Positions 44,834 through 59,369 are shown, numbered from the stretch's first letter. The stretch is DNA of 64,000 nucleotides from Paraburkholderia piptadeniae (GCF_900007165.1 NZ_CYGY02000034.1:1-64000); one strand, 5' to 3'. The notes: a model not told the origin generated them from the letters alone. Numbers and translations are program-made.

Positions 44834-45544
44834 TCACGCATTCGCGGGTTTCCGGGTCCAGTAAAACGGCACGTCGCGGCAATACGACGGAATCGTCAGG
44901 ATGTCCTTCACGGGCTCGAACATCAGTGCGCTTTCATACGCGATTACCTGGACATTTGGCGCATCGCCGACGAGCCCCAGATACCACGCACGCGTGATCG
45001 CGCTGACGGTCTTCGCGAGATTCGGCCGTTCGGCCTGCAATGCCTGCGTGACGATGTCGGACGGCACGCCGCCATGGCTCTGCAGCCACGCGTTGAGCGC
45101 GGCGACGTTCTGCGTGAACTGGCTGTCCGCCTTGGACAACGCTTCGTAAGCGCGCTTGCCGAGCACGGGATCGAAGCTGGTGTGCCCCGTGAGCTTGCCC
45201 GACAGCGCAATGAACGCATCGAAGCCGCCGCCCGCGGGCAGCGTATCGGCGTAGGCAGGCGAGATGCCCGCGAGGTGCGAAAGGCTCGCAACGGGACCGA
45301 TGCCGCGCGCGGCGCGATGGCTCGCCGCCGTTGAAAACGCAAAGCCAGCCGCCGACGCGAGCGCACCGAGCATCCACGAGCGCCGGCACGGCGAGCGCGC
45401 GATGAAGCCGGAACCCGAAGCTGTGCGGGGACGGGAACCGCCCTGCGCGCCGTCGTCGATGCCCGCCGCTTGCACCACCTCGTGAGCTGCCTCGCCGGCG
45501 TGCGCGGCATCGGTGCGCGCAGCATGTTGTTCAACATCTGTCAT
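44834..45544 (-). CDS. Tat-exported small subunit of the GMC dehydrogenase (sorbitol/gluconate dehydrogenase type)
   Basis: A 236-residue protein with an N-terminal leader of about 50 residues and a twin-arginine-like signal (SPCRRSWMLGALASAAGFAF). The mature part contains FDAFIALSGKLTGHTSFDP and EPVKDILTIPSYCRDVPFYW, as in the gamma subunits of FAD-dependent sugar dehydrogenases. Such subunits carry the cofactorless flavoprotein partner across the membrane through the Tat system. A 146-bp gap separates it from the large-subunit gene. Confidence 0.87.
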   Translation of the reverse strand: MTDVEQHAARTDAAHAGEAAHEVVQAAGIDDGAQGGSRPRTASGSGFIARSPCRRSWMLGALASAAGFAFSTAASHRAARGIGPVASLSHLAGISPAYADTLPAGGGFDAFIALSGKLTGHTSFDPVLGKRAYEALSKADSQFTQNVAALNAWLQSHGGVPSDIVTQALQAERPNLAKTVSAITRAWYLGLVGDAPNVQVIAYESALMFEPVKDILTIPSYCRDVPFYWTRKPANA

Positions 45545-46011
45545 TGGGGGCTCCAGATGATGTTTGTCGTTCGACGGGCGCTCGCCGTCCGGCTAATGGC
45601 CGAACCCTGCGAGCACGCCGTGTGTCCACCCCAATACTGGTCTTGCTGGTCTTGCGCCGCTGTCTTGCGGTCTCTAATCGTCGGGCCGTCGGGCGCATTC
45701 GGGCGCATCGATCGTGCAGCCATCCGCGCGGCGCCAGCGATTGCGCCGCATACCCGGTCATTCCGGCGATGCCCGATCACAATTGACCTCGCCGGCCTGT
45801 TGCGTGCTTCTTGCTTCCTTTGCGCCCCGGGACAAGGCAACGCACCTCGTGAAAGCCGCATGCAAGGCCATTGAGCAAAACTGCGGGAAAACTATAACGT
45901 CCAGGACCCTTTTCGACAAATCATGCTGCATGCAAACGTAGAATCGCCGCAACCTTCGGCATCGCTTCGCGACATGCCCTTGTCACACCATCCTGCCAGG
46001 AGCGCGCGTCC
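45545..46011. other. Spacer between the dehydrogenase operon and DUF1345
   Basis: About 470 bp between divergent genes. The promoter of the dehydrogenase operon should lie here. I see no RNA gene, no strong palindrome and no supported small ORF. Confidence 0.45.
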
Positions 46012-46677
46012 ATGAACGCCTTTCCCCAGGTGCTACGCAACCGCCCGCGCATGATGGCGGGCCTCCTTGTCGGCGTGTTGATCGGCGCGCTGCTCGCGGG
46101 CACGCCGATGCGCCCGATGATCCGCGTGCTCGTCTCGTGGGACGTCACCGTATGGACTTATCTCGTGTTGATGTGGATCGAGATGGCCCGCGCCGATCAC
46201 GACCGCGTGCGCGAGATCGCGCAGCGCGAGGACGAGAACGCGACAGTCGTGCTGTTTATCATCTGTCTCGCGACGGTGGCGAGCATCGCGGCGATCGTGC
46301 TGGAGCTGGCGTCGTCGAAAGGCGGCTCCGGCTCGCAAGCGCCGGGCATCTCGCACTACATCGTGACGGCTGTCACGCTGATCGGCGCGTGGTTCCTGAT
46401 ACCGACCATCTTCACACTGCACTACGCGCGCCTGCACTTCGCGACCGACAAGCAGGAAACGGCGCTGAAGTTTCCCGACCACAAGCTCGATCCGAACTAC
46501 TGGGACTTCCTGTACTTCTCGTTCACGATCGCCGTCGCCTCGCAGACATCGGACGTCGTGCTGCGCTCGCGAGAAATACGCCGCGCGGCGCTTGCGCAAT
46601 CGGTGCTGTCGTTCTACTTCAACGTGGCCGTGCTCGGGCTGTGCATCAACATGGCGGCGGGGCTGCTCGGCTCGTAG
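46012..46677 (+). CDS. DUF1345 membrane protein
   Basis: A 221-residue inner-membrane protein with five or six helices (MMAGLLVGVLIGALLAGTPM, VVLFIICLATVASIAAIVLE, HYIVTAVTLIGAWFLIPTIF, VLSFYFNVAVLGLCINMAAG). The central YWDFLYFSFTIAVASQTSDV is the hallmark of DUF1345. The function is unknown. Start ATG 46012 follows AGGAG. It is a single gene. Confidence 0.9.
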   Translation: MNAFPQVLRNRPRMMAGLLVGVLIGALLAGTPMRPMIRVLVSWDVTVWTYLVLMWIEMARADHDRVREIAQREDENATVVLFIICLATVASIAAIVLELASSKGGSGSQAPGISHYIVTAVTLIGAWFLIPTIFTLHYARLHFATDKQETALKFPDHKLDPNYWDFLYFSFTIAVASQTSDVVLRSREIRRAALAQSVLSFYFNVAVLGLCINMAAGLLGS

Positions 46678-47214
46678 CCCACATTTGCGGCAGGCGACGC
46701 CCGGTGCCTGGTGCTTCGCGCGCCGCGCCGGCCCGCTGCTCATTCGCACGTTCGCATGCCGCACGCGATGCCGTAACAACCCGCCATGTAACAGCCGCCG
46801 CACGACACGCCCGATTTACACGTCGTCCCTCAAGCCTCGCATCGCGATTCATATGAACGGCGATGCGAGCGCGCTGTTTCATCGCGTCGTATGCGCCCGC
46901 GCCAGCCTTCGCCCGCGCGCATGTCGCCTTGCCTGTGCTGCCTGCGCTGCATCCCGTTCTGGCATAGCGCTTGCTCCTTTACCGCCTGCCGACGGGTGCG
47001 GGACCGACGACATGACGCGCATCCTGTTCAGATCGGCCAGTACAAATCAGACGCTTTGAACTGGCGCGCGGCAATTCGATCAATGCACTACATTGAGCAA
47101 TACGCGCCGTCGCAGGACGCATCGCGCGGCATCCGGCTCTGAAGCCTAATAGGCGGTCGTGATCGTACGAATGTGCATCCACACCGCAAAGCAGGACGAA
47201 TCTGGAAACGACCG
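46678..47214. other. Intergenic region before the glucan cluster
   Basis: This 537-bp gap carries the 34-bp palindrome at 46836-46869 and must hold the promoter of the glgE operon. No tRNA, small RNA or supported ORF is visible. An AT-richer patch near 47040-47110 is a possible promoter location. Confidence 0.45.
46836..46869. promoter_or_regulatory. 34-bp near-perfect palindrome upstream of glgE
   Basis: CTCGCATCGC and GCGATGCGAG are exact 10-bp arms, and the centre TTCATATGAA is itself a perfect 10-bp palindrome, leaving only the 2-bp junctions mismatched. No T-run follows, so an operator is more likely than a terminator. Confidence 0.6.
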
Positions 47215-50200
47215 ATGGAAGCTCCTCACGCTTATGCGCCGCGGATCTACTTTGTTCATTCCCCCCTCGTCGGACGGCTGGATGCGTGGCCCGCGCAGTT
47301 CGAACATGCCGCCGCGCTGGGTTTCGATCATGTGCTGATCGGCGGGTTGTTTCAGCCGGGACAGGCGGGGCACGCGCAGATCGTCAGCGATCATGCACGG
47401 CTGCATCCCGCGTTCGCCACCGATCAATCCGCGCCCGAAGTGCTGCAGCGTCTCGCCGAGTCCGCGAGCCAGCATGGGCTGACCCTGCTCGTCGATCTCG
47501 TGATCGATCGCGCGGCGGCCGACGGTCAGCTCTTCCACCAGCATCGCGACTGGTTTCATCCGTTCGAGCCCGAAGAAGCGCGGCTCGATCCGCGTCACGC
47601 GCGTCACGAGGACAACGTCGCGTATGCGAACTTCAGCAACGACCAGGCCGCCGCGCCGCTGATCGACTGGTGGGTACACACGCTCGATGCGCTCGCGGAA
47701 ACGGGCATCGGCGGCTTCCGTTTCGATTCGCCGCATCGCGTGCCCGCGTTCGCATGGCGGCGTCTCGAAGATGCGGTGCGCTCATCGCAACATCCGTCGA
47801 CGCGCTTTCTCGCCGCGACGCCCGGACTCGCGAGCGCGGACATCGCGGCGCTCGAAGGCGTGGGCTTCGATGCCGTGTTCACGTCGTCGCGCTGGTGGGA
47901 CTTCCGCGCGCCATGGCTCTTCGACGAGCACGCGGTGCTGATGCGCGTCGGCTCGCCCGTCGCCTTCCCCGAAGCGCCGTACGGCAAGCGGCTCGCCGCC
48001 GATCTCTCGGACGTGCACGATTCGGCCATCGTCGAGCGCGCGTACCGGCGCGCGCTGCTGACGGCGGCATCGACGGGCACCGGCTGGCTGATGCCGATGG
48101 GCTTCGAGTACGGCATCGCGGAGCCGATCTCGCACACGCTCGGCAACGCCGACGAGTACGCGAGCAAGCGCGGCGCGGCACGCTTCGATCTCTCCGAGCG
48201 CGTGCGCCACGCGAACGCCGTTTCCCGCGACACGTGGGCGCTACAGACGAACGGCGAGCTGTGCTCGCTGTCGAGCCCCGACACGCACGCGACGATCCTG
48301 ATGCGCGGCGATCAGCGCGATCTGCGCAACGCGGGCGAAGCCGTGCTGATCGCGATCAATCCAGAGCTCGGCATGCCCGTGCATATCGATCCCGCGCGCT
48401 TTCTCGACGGCGTGCCCGGCAGCTTCACGCGCTTCCTGTCGCTCGGCACGGAGACGCGCAGCGCGCCGCAGCCGCTTGGCTCCTTCACGCTCGCGCCGGG
48501 CGCATGCCGCCTGTTTCGCGCCGTCGCCGAGAAGCCCGTGCTGCTCGCGCCGCCCATCGACAAGCAGAACACCAAAACCTCGGGACACAAGAGCGTGCTG
48601 GACGCGATCACGACATCGCGCGTGGCGATCGAAAGCGTGTCGCCCGCCGTCGATCACGGGCGCTTTCCGGCGAAGCGGGTCGTCGGCGAGCGCGTGCCCG
48701 TCACGGCGGCCGTGTTCGCGGAAGGCCACGACAAGATCGCGGCCGCCGTCATCTGGCGCGCCGCCGACGAAACGGCATGGCACGAAGTGCCGATGACGCC
48801 CGCGCAGCCCGCCGGCAACGACATCTGGGAAGCGCGCATTCCGCTCGAACGCATCGGGCGGCACGAGTTCACGGTGATCGCGTGGCGCGACGATTTCGCG
48901 TCGCTCGTCGATCACATGCAGAAGAAGCTGAAGGCCGATCAACCCGTCGATCTCGAACTCGAAGAGGCGAAGCATCTGTTCGCGCTCGCATTGGCCGAAG
49001 CCGAAACGGCCGAGGGTTCGCAGCCGCAGCAGCTCGAAGAGATCACCAGGGAGTTCATGAAGGCCGGCACGGGCGAACGGCTCGCGGTCGTGCTCGCGCC
49101 GGCGACGGCGCAGGCGTTCGCCGCCGCGCGTCACCGGCCGGGCCTGTCGCGCGATCCCATCGTGTACCGGATCGACGCCGAACGTGCGGAGGCGCGCTTC
49201 GGCAGCTGGTACGAGATCTTCCCGCGCTCGATGAGCGACGACGAGCATCGTCACGGCACGTTCGACGACGTGATCGCGAAGCTGCCGCGCATCCGCGACA
49301 TGGGCTTCGACGTGCTCTACTTTCCGCCGATCCACCCTATCGGCCTCGCCAATCGCAAGGGACGCAACAATACGCTGACGGCGAACGCCGACGACGTCGG
49401 CAGCCCGTATGCGATCGGCGGCGAAGCGGGCGGCCACGATGCCGTGCATCCGCGGCTCGGCACGCTCGACGACTTCAAGCGGATGCTCGCCGCCGCGCAC
49501 GACGAGGGCCTCGAAATCGCGCTCGATTTTGCGATTCAATGCTCGCCCGATCACCCGTGGCTCAATCAGCATCCGACATGGTTCGCATGGCGTCCCGACG
49601 GCACGCTGCGTTACGCGGAAAATCCGCCGAAGAAGTATCAGGACATCGTGAACCCGGACTTCTACGCGCGCGACGCGAAGCCCGATTTGTGGATCGCGTT
49701 GCGCGACGTGATCCTCTTCTGGGTCGATGCGGGCGTGCGCATTTTCCGCGTCGACAATCCGCACACGAAGCCGTTCCCGTTCTGGGAGTGGATGATCAAC
49801 GACGTGCGCTCGCGTCACCCGGACGTGATCTTTCTCTCAGAAGCGTTCACGCGCCCGCGCGTGATGGCGCGGCTCGCGAAGCTCGGCTTCTCGCAGTCGT
49901 ACACGTACTTCACGTGGCGCGAGTCGAAGCGCGACTTCACCGAGTATCTGACGGAGCTCACGCAGACCAATCTGCGCGAATTCTTCCGGCCGAACTTCTT
50001 CGTCAACACGCCGGACATCAACCCGCGCCATCTGCAAGCGCAGGGACGTCCGGGCTTTCTGATCCGCGCCGCGCTCGCGACGATGCTCTCGGGACTCTGG
50101 GGCGTCTATAGCGGCTTTGAACTGTGCGAAGCGTCGGCGCTGCCGAACAGCGAAGAGTATCTGGATTCGGAGAAGTATCAGATCCGCGCGTGGGACTGGA

Positions 50201-50653
50201 ACCGGCCCGGCAATATCGTCGGCGAGATCACGGAACTGAACCGTATCCGCCGCACGAATCCGGCGCTGCACACGCATCTGAATCTCACGTTCCTGCCCGC
50301 GCACAACGATCACATCCTGTTCTTCGAAAAAGCCACCGAGGCGCGCGACAACGTGATCGTCGTCGCGATCAATCTCGATCCGTACAACGAACAGGGCGCC
50401 GATGTCGAACTGTCGTGGACGACGTTCAACCGCTGGGGCCTGCACGATCACGCAGCCATCGACGTGATCGACCAGATGACGGGCGAGCGGTTTCAATGGC
50501 ATGGCAGATGGCAACACGTGCGGCTCAATCCCGGCTTGCGGCCTTTCTCGATCTGGCGCATTGCGCCGGCGGGCGGCCTGCCGCGCGACGAGGTTCCCGA
50601 AGACACGGAACCGACAGCCAACGACACACTGATCAACGAATTGCAGGTGCGAT

Positions 50654-50664
<11 letters not shown>
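47215..50664 (+). CDS. glgE: Alpha-1,4-glucan:maltose-1-phosphate maltosyltransferase GlgE with extra N-terminal GH13-like domain
   Basis: Adds maltose from maltose 1-phosphate to the end of alpha-1,4-glucans. The C-terminal 700 residues are a complete GlgE: FGSWYEIFPRSMSDDEHRHG, YFPPIHPIG, nucleophile Asp in GVRIFRVDNPHTKPFPFWEW, and acid/base Glu in VIFLSEAFTRPRV. The N-terminal 430 residues form a second barrel-like segment with GIGGFRFDSPHRVPAFAWRR (Asp171), but the acid/base position reads FLAATPG with no Glu and there is no HD motif, so that domain looks non-catalytic. ATG 47215 follows GGAAA. A GTG or ATG further upstream is possible. It overlaps treS-mak by 11 bp. Confidence 0.94.
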
Positions 50665-54101
<3,437 letters not shown>

Positions 54102-54109
<8 letters not shown>

Positions 54110-56327
54110 GCAACACAACCTTCAGCTTGAAGCGGCAGGTCTGCATCGCGTGGATCTGGATGCGCTCGTCGATGCGCGCCATCACGATCCGTTCTCGCAG
54201 CTCGGCATGCATCACACGAGCGCTGGTCCCGTCGTGCGCGTGATGCAGCCGAACGCGGCGCGCGTGTCGGTGATCGCGCGCGACGACGGCAGACTGCTCG
54301 GCGAACTGGAGCAACTGCATCCGGGGGGCCTGTTCGCGGGGCCCGTCAGCGAGGCCGTGCCGTATCGCTTGCGGATCGACTGGCATGGTCCCGTTCAGGA
54401 AATCGAGGACACGTATTCGTTCGGCCCCGTGCTCGGCGACGAGCCGTTGCAGCGCGTCGCGTGGGGCGATCCGTATGCGGTGCTCGAGTGCCTCGGCTCG
54501 CGGCCCTACTCGATGGACGGCGTGCCGGGCGTGCGCTTTGCCGTGTGGGCGCCGAATGCGCGGCGCGTCTCCGTGGTGGGCGACTTCAACTCGTGGGACG
54601 GCCGCCGGCACCCGATGCGGATGCGTCATCAGGCGGGCGTGTGGGAGCTGTTCGTGCCGCGCATCGGCGCGGGCACGCGTTACAAGTACGAGATGCTGAC
54701 GCGCGACGGCCACCCGTTGCCGCTGAAGGCCGACCCTTGCGCGATGCAGACGGAGAAGCCGCCTTCGACGGCTTCCGTGGTTGCGCATGTCGATGAAGTC
54801 GAGCGCTTTGCGTGGACGGACGGCGACTGGATGCAGACGCGCGCGGCGAAGCAGACGGTGCAATCCGCGATCTCGGTCTACGAGGTGCATGCGGAGTCGT
54901 GGCTGCGTATCGCGGAGGAGGGGCATCGCGGGCTCGACTGGTCCGAGCTTGCGGACCGCCTGATTCCGTACGCGAAGGAAATGGGCTTCACGCATATCGA
55001 GTTCATGCCGATTGCCGAGCATCCGTTCGGCGGATCGTGGGGTTATCAGCCGTTGTCGCAATTCGCGCCGTCGGCGCGCTTCGGCACGCCGGAGCAGTTC
55101 GCGGGCTTCGTGAACCGCGCGCACGAGGCGGGGCTCGGCGTGATACTCGACTGGGTGCCCGCGCACTTTCCAAATGATTCGCATGGGCTCGTGCAATTCG
55201 ACGGCACGCCGCTCTACGAGCACGCCGATCCGCGCGAGGGCTATCACCAGGACTGGAACACGATGATCTACAACCTCGGACGCAACGAGGTCAGCGCGTT
55301 CCTGATCGCATCGGCGCTCGCGTGGCTCAAGCGCTATCACGTCGACGGATTGCGCGTCGATGCCGTGGCGTCGATGCTGTATCGCGACTACTCGCGCGCA
55401 GCGGGCGAATGGGTGCCGAACATCTATGGCGGCCGCGAGAACCTCGAGGCGATTGCGTTCCTGAAGCGGCTGAATCATGAAGTGCAGCATATGCCGGACG
55501 TGCATGGCGCGATCACGATTGCGGAAGAGTCGACGGCATGGCCTGGCGTGACGGCCCGCACGGAGGATGGCGGACTCGGCTTCCAGTTCAAATGGAACAT
55601 GGGATGGATGCACGACACGCTGCACTACATGCATGAGGACCCGGTCCATCGTCGGTGGCATCACCACAACATGACGTTCGCGATGGTGTATGCGTACTCC
55701 GAGAAGTTCGTGCTGCCGCTCTCGCATGACGAGGTTGTGCATGGGAAGGGCTCGCTGCTCGGCAAGATGCCCGGCGACCGCTGGCAGAGGTTTGCGAATC
55801 TGCGCGCGTACTTCGCGTTCATGTGGACGCATCCGGGAAAGAAGCTGATGTTCATGGGCGGCGAGTTCGGGCAGATGGCCGAGTTCGATCACGACGGCTC
55901 GCCGCACTGGCATCTGCTCGACGACGACATGCACCACGGCGTGCAGCGGCTCGTGCGCGATCTGAACCGGCTGTATCGCGAGGAGCCTGCGTTGCATCGG
56001 CTCGATTCCGAGCCTGGCGGGTTCGAGTGGATCGTCGGCGATGACACGGGGAACTCTGTGTTTGCGTGGCGGCGCGTGGATGGCGCGGGGCGCGAGCTCA
56101 TTACCGTTTGCAACTTCACGCCGGTGCCGCGACAGGGATATCGGATCGGCATGTCACGTCCGGGGCGTTGGGTCGAAGTCGTGAATACCGATGCGGGTGT
56201 TTATGGCGGGTCGAATGTGGGGAATGCCGGGGTGATTTATACGGAAGAGGTGGCGGCGCATGGACGGCCGCAGTCCGCTTCGTTGATCTTGCCGCCGTTG
56301 GGGACGGTAGTACTAAGGGCAGACTGA
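54102..56327 (+). CDS. glgB: 1,4-alpha-glucan branching enzyme GlgB
   Basis: Introduces alpha-1,6 branches into the glucan made by GlgE. The 741-residue protein has two N-terminal carbohydrate-binding/beta domains (FSQLGMHHTSAGPVVRVMQP near 28; VRFAVWAPNARRVSVVGDFN near 145) and a GH13 core with Asp in YHVDGLRVDAVASMLYRDYS (about 418), Glu in AITIAEESTAWPG (about 476) and LPLSHDEVVHGKGSL. ATG 54102 follows GGAGG and overlaps the treS-mak stop. The gene ends only 9 bp before the inverted-repeat element that fills the gap to glgX. G-rich codon choice at the very end differs somewhat from the upstream part. Confidence 0.97.
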
Positions 56328-56335
56328 TTTTTACT

Positions 56336-57139
56336 CTGCGAGGCTGTTGGTTTGCTTTGCCCTTCGCTGGCATCCGCGATTGCGTTGGTCTGCTTTGCCC
56401 TTATCGCGGGCATCCGCGATGCGCCTCGCGGCGCAGGCGTTGCCCCTGTGCGGGGCGGCACTCACTTTCTTTGTCCCCCAAGGGGACTTCCTTCGGGGCG
56501 CCGGCGCAAAGAAAGTAAGCAAAGAAAGCGGACTCACACCGCCAGTGCTTGACGTTTACCCACGGGCTCTCAACGGCCCCATGCTTCATACGACAGCGGG
56601 CTCGCTGATGTTCGTTGCCAACGCTCCGGCTAAACGCCTCACCCGCTTCACGCACGCGTGGCACGGCCAAGGGTATCGCTGTTCCAGCGCCGCATGTCGG
56701 TAGTGAATGGAGGTTGCTGTGTTGTATAGGGCACGCCCGCACTTGTCGCCGCATCGCGCAGCGCGGGTGTCCTGTGCGGTGCGAATGCCTACACACAGTT
56801 TGCCGCAAAGGGGCCGGGGATATTCGATGTCGCGGGGCGTAATTCGGGTGCAGATGCAGGTGAGGCGCTTGGTAGTGCGTTGGCAACGAACATGGGCCAA
56901 TACGCAGCCGTGTGAACGATGGGGACGTTGAGGGCCCGTGGGTAATCGCCAAGAGGCTCGGTGTGAGCGGCTTTCTTTTGCCTACTTTTCTTTGCCGCTG
57001 CAAAGAAAAGTAGGTGCCGCCCCGCACAGGGGCAACGCCCGCGCCGGTAGGCGCATCGCGGATGCCCCGCGAAGGGCAAGGCGAACCAACGCATTCGCGG
57101 ATGCCCGCGATAAGGGCAAAGCAAACCAAAGCGTCGCAG
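56336..57139. repeat. Composite inverted-repeat element filling the glgB-glgX gap
   Basis: Two related copies of a repeat of about 300 bp face each other: left copy 56336-56645, right copy (inverted) about 56856-57139, with a 210-bp centre. Outer parts match almost base for base, for example GCGTTGCCCCTGTGCGGGGC, and matches extend inward to ATGTTCGTTGCCAACGC. Each copy begins with two tandem units of about 38 bp around TTTGCCCTT...GGCATCCGCGA. Each also carries a hairpin (ACTTTCTTTG/CAAAGAAAGT at 56464-56516; a perfect 14-bp stem CCTACTTTTCTTTG/CAAAGAAAAGTAGG at 56981-57014). No transposase or other supported ORF is present. The element ends 16 bp before the glgX ATG. Confidence 0.85.
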
Positions 57140-57155
57140 ACAAAAAAGGAAAACC

Positions 57156-59369
57156 ATGTCCCATGTACTACCAGACCGACTGTTGCCGGGCAACCCATAC
57201 CCCTTGGGTTCGAGCTGGGACGGCTTGGGCGTGAACTTCGCGGTCTTCTCCGCGAACGCGCAACGAATCGAGTTGTGCCTGTTCGAGCCGACAGGCCGAA
57301 AGGAACTCAAACGCTACGCACTTCCCGAATGCACCGACGAAATCTGGCACGGCTACCTGCCCCACGCGCACCCCGGCACCGTCTACGCGTTGCGGGCCCA
57401 CGGCGCCTATCAGCCGCAAAACGGACATCGGTTCAATCCTCACAAGCTGCTGCTCGACCCTTACGCGAGAAAGCTCATCGGTCAGTTCAGATGGTCGGAT
57501 GCACTCTTCAGCTATCGCGTTCATTCGAACAGAATGGACCTGTCGATCGACCGGCGAGACTCGGCGCCCGCGATGCCGAAGTGCGTCGTCGTCGACGAAG
57601 CATTCGACTGGTCCCACGACAAGCGCCCCAACGTGCCGTGGAACGAAACCGTCATCTACGAAACACACGTGCGCGGCGCGTCGATGCTGCGCAAGGACCT
57701 GCGCGCGCCCGAGCGCGGCACGTTCGCCGCGCTCGCGTCGCCGGAATTCATCGAACATCTGCTCAAGCTCGGCGTCACGGCCGTCGAACTGCTGCCCGTC
57801 CACGCTTTTCTCAACGACCGCTTTCTCGTCGAGCGCGGACTGCGCAATTACTGGGGCTACAACACGGCCGCGTTCTTCGCGCCCGAGCCGTCGTATCTGT
57901 CCACGCACCGGCTCGACGAAATGCGCATCGCCGTCCGTCAACTGCACGCGGCGGGAATCGAGGTAATACTCGACGTCGTCTACAACCACACGTGCGAAGG
58001 CAATGAAATGGGCCCCACGGTGTCGTGGCGCGGACTCGACAACGCCAGCTACTATCGCCTGATTCCCGGCGACGAGCGGCATCACATCAACGACACGGGC
58101 TGCGGCAACACGCTCAACCTGCCACACCCGCGCGTGCTGCAAATGGTGATGGACTCGCTGCGCTACTGGTCGACGGCCTTCAATATCGACGGCTTTCGTT
58201 TCGATCTCGGCGTCACGCTCGGGCGCGAGCACTCGGGCTTCGATCCGGGCTCGGGCTTCTTCGACGCGCTGCGTCAGGACCCTATCCTGTCGCAACGCAA
58301 GCTGATTTCAGAGCCGTGGGACATCGGCCCCGGCGGCTATCAGCTCGGCAATCATCCGCCAGGCTTCGCCGAATGGAACGACCGTTTCCGCGATTCCGTG
58401 CGCCGCTTCTGGCGCGGCGACGCCGGCATGCGGCCCGATCTCGCCGCGCGCCTGACAGGATCGGCGGATCTCTTCAACCGGCGCTTTCGCAAGCCGACGG
58501 CGTCGATCAACTTCGTCGCGTCGCACGACGGCTACACGCTCGCCGATCTCGTCTCGTACACGCAAAAGCACAACGAGATGAACGGCGAGAACAACAACGA
58601 CGGCCACAACGAAAATTGCAGCTCGAACTGGGGCGTCGAAGGCCCGACCGACGAACCCGCTGTCGCCGAAACACGCGAACGCGTCGCGCGCTCGCTGATC
58701 GCGACGCTCTTCATCGCGCTCGGCACGCCGATGATGCTCGCCGGCGACGAAATGGGCCGCACCCAGCGCGGCAACAACAACGCGTACTGCCAGGACAACG
58801 AAATTTCGTGGATGGATTGGGAACGCGCCACGCTTCCGCACGGGCGCAAAATGACCATGTTCTTCGCGCGCATGATCGCGTTGCGCAAACAGCACCCGCT
58901 ATTGCGCGAAAACCGCTTCCTGTTCGGCGACCGCGAGGTGCTGCCCGGCCTTTACGACGTCGGCTGGTTCGACGAACAGGGCGAGGCGCTCACGATCGAA
59001 GCGTGGCAGGACCCCGAAGGCCGCGCGTTCACGCTGCGGCGCGCGGGCCCGGGCCTGAACGAAGAAACGGAAGTATTGTTGATGATGTTGAACGCGTCGG
59101 CGGCGGCTGTGCGCTTCACGCCGCCCCCGCCGCACCTGGAATGGCACGTGCTCATCGATACATCTGACCCGCAAGCGCCGCCCGCTCCTCTCGCGGCGCC
59201 CGATCTGGAGGTCGCTGCACACAGCATGGTCGTGGTCGCGGCGCAGCCCACGGGCGACGCGGACTGGCAGGCGAGCTGGCGCGCGGGCGCACAGTACGGC
59301 CCGCGTCTGTTGACGGCGCTGCCGCCGGACCCGGGCACGTCGATGCCCGACCCGGAGCCGTCCGAATGA
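57156..59369 (+). CDS. glgX: Glycogen debranching enzyme GlgX
   Basis: Isoamylase-type enzyme that hydrolyses alpha-1,6 branch points of trimmed glycogen. The 737-residue protein starts with PGNPYPLGSSWDGLGVNFAV (CBM48) and has GH13 motifs DVVYNHTCEGNEMGPTVSWR, Asp in FNIDGFRFDLGVTLG (about 350), Glu in KLISEPWDIGPGGYQLG and FVASHDGYTLADLVSY. A proline/alanine-rich C-terminal tail makes it somewhat longer than E. coli GlgX (657). A strong AAAGGA site precedes ATG 57156, directly after the repeat element. Its stop overlaps a small repetitive ORF. Confidence 0.95.
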   Translation: MSHVLPDRLLPGNPYPLGSSWDGLGVNFAVFSANAQRIELCLFEPTGRKELKRYALPECTDEIWHGYLPHAHPGTVYALRAHGAYQPQNGHRFNPHKLLLDPYARKLIGQFRWSDALFSYRVHSNRMDLSIDRRDSAPAMPKCVVVDEAFDWSHDKRPNVPWNETVIYETHVRGASMLRKDLRAPERGTFAALASPEFIEHLLKLGVTAVELLPVHAFLNDRFLVERGLRNYWGYNTAAFFAPEPSYLSTHRLDEMRIAVRQLHAAGIEVILDVVYNHTCEGNEMGPTVSWRGLDNASYYRLIPGDERHHINDTGCGNTLNLPHPRVLQMVMDSLRYWSTAFNIDGFRFDLGVTLGREHSGFDPGSGFFDALRQDPILSQRKLISEPWDIGPGGYQLGNHPPGFAEWNDRFRDSVRRFWRGDAGMRPDLAARLTGSADLFNRRFRKPTASINFVASHDGYTLADLVSYTQKHNEMNGENNNDGHNENCSSNWGVEGPTDEPAVAETRERVARSLIATLFIALGTPMMLAGDEMGRTQRGNNNAYCQDNEISWMDWERATLPHGRKMTMFFARMIALRKQHPLLRENRFLFGDREVLPGLYDVGWFDEQGEALTIEAWQDPEGRAFTLRRAGPGLNEETEVLLMMLNASAAAVRFTPPPPHLEWHVLIDTSDPQAPPAPLAAPDLEVAAHSMVVVAAQPTGDADWQASWRAGAQYGPRLLTALPPDPGTSMPDPEPSE

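Noticed and set aside
48241..49818. Open frames antisense to glgE and other glucan genes (also 53985-55997, 58899-61373)
   Set aside because: High-GC shadow frames with Arg/Val/His-rich composition. The sense genes have full catalytic motifs.
56336..57139. Insertion sequence or small protein genes in the glgB-glgX element
   Set aside because: Frames here are short, differ between the two copies and have no transposase motif. The copies conserve stems rather than codons.
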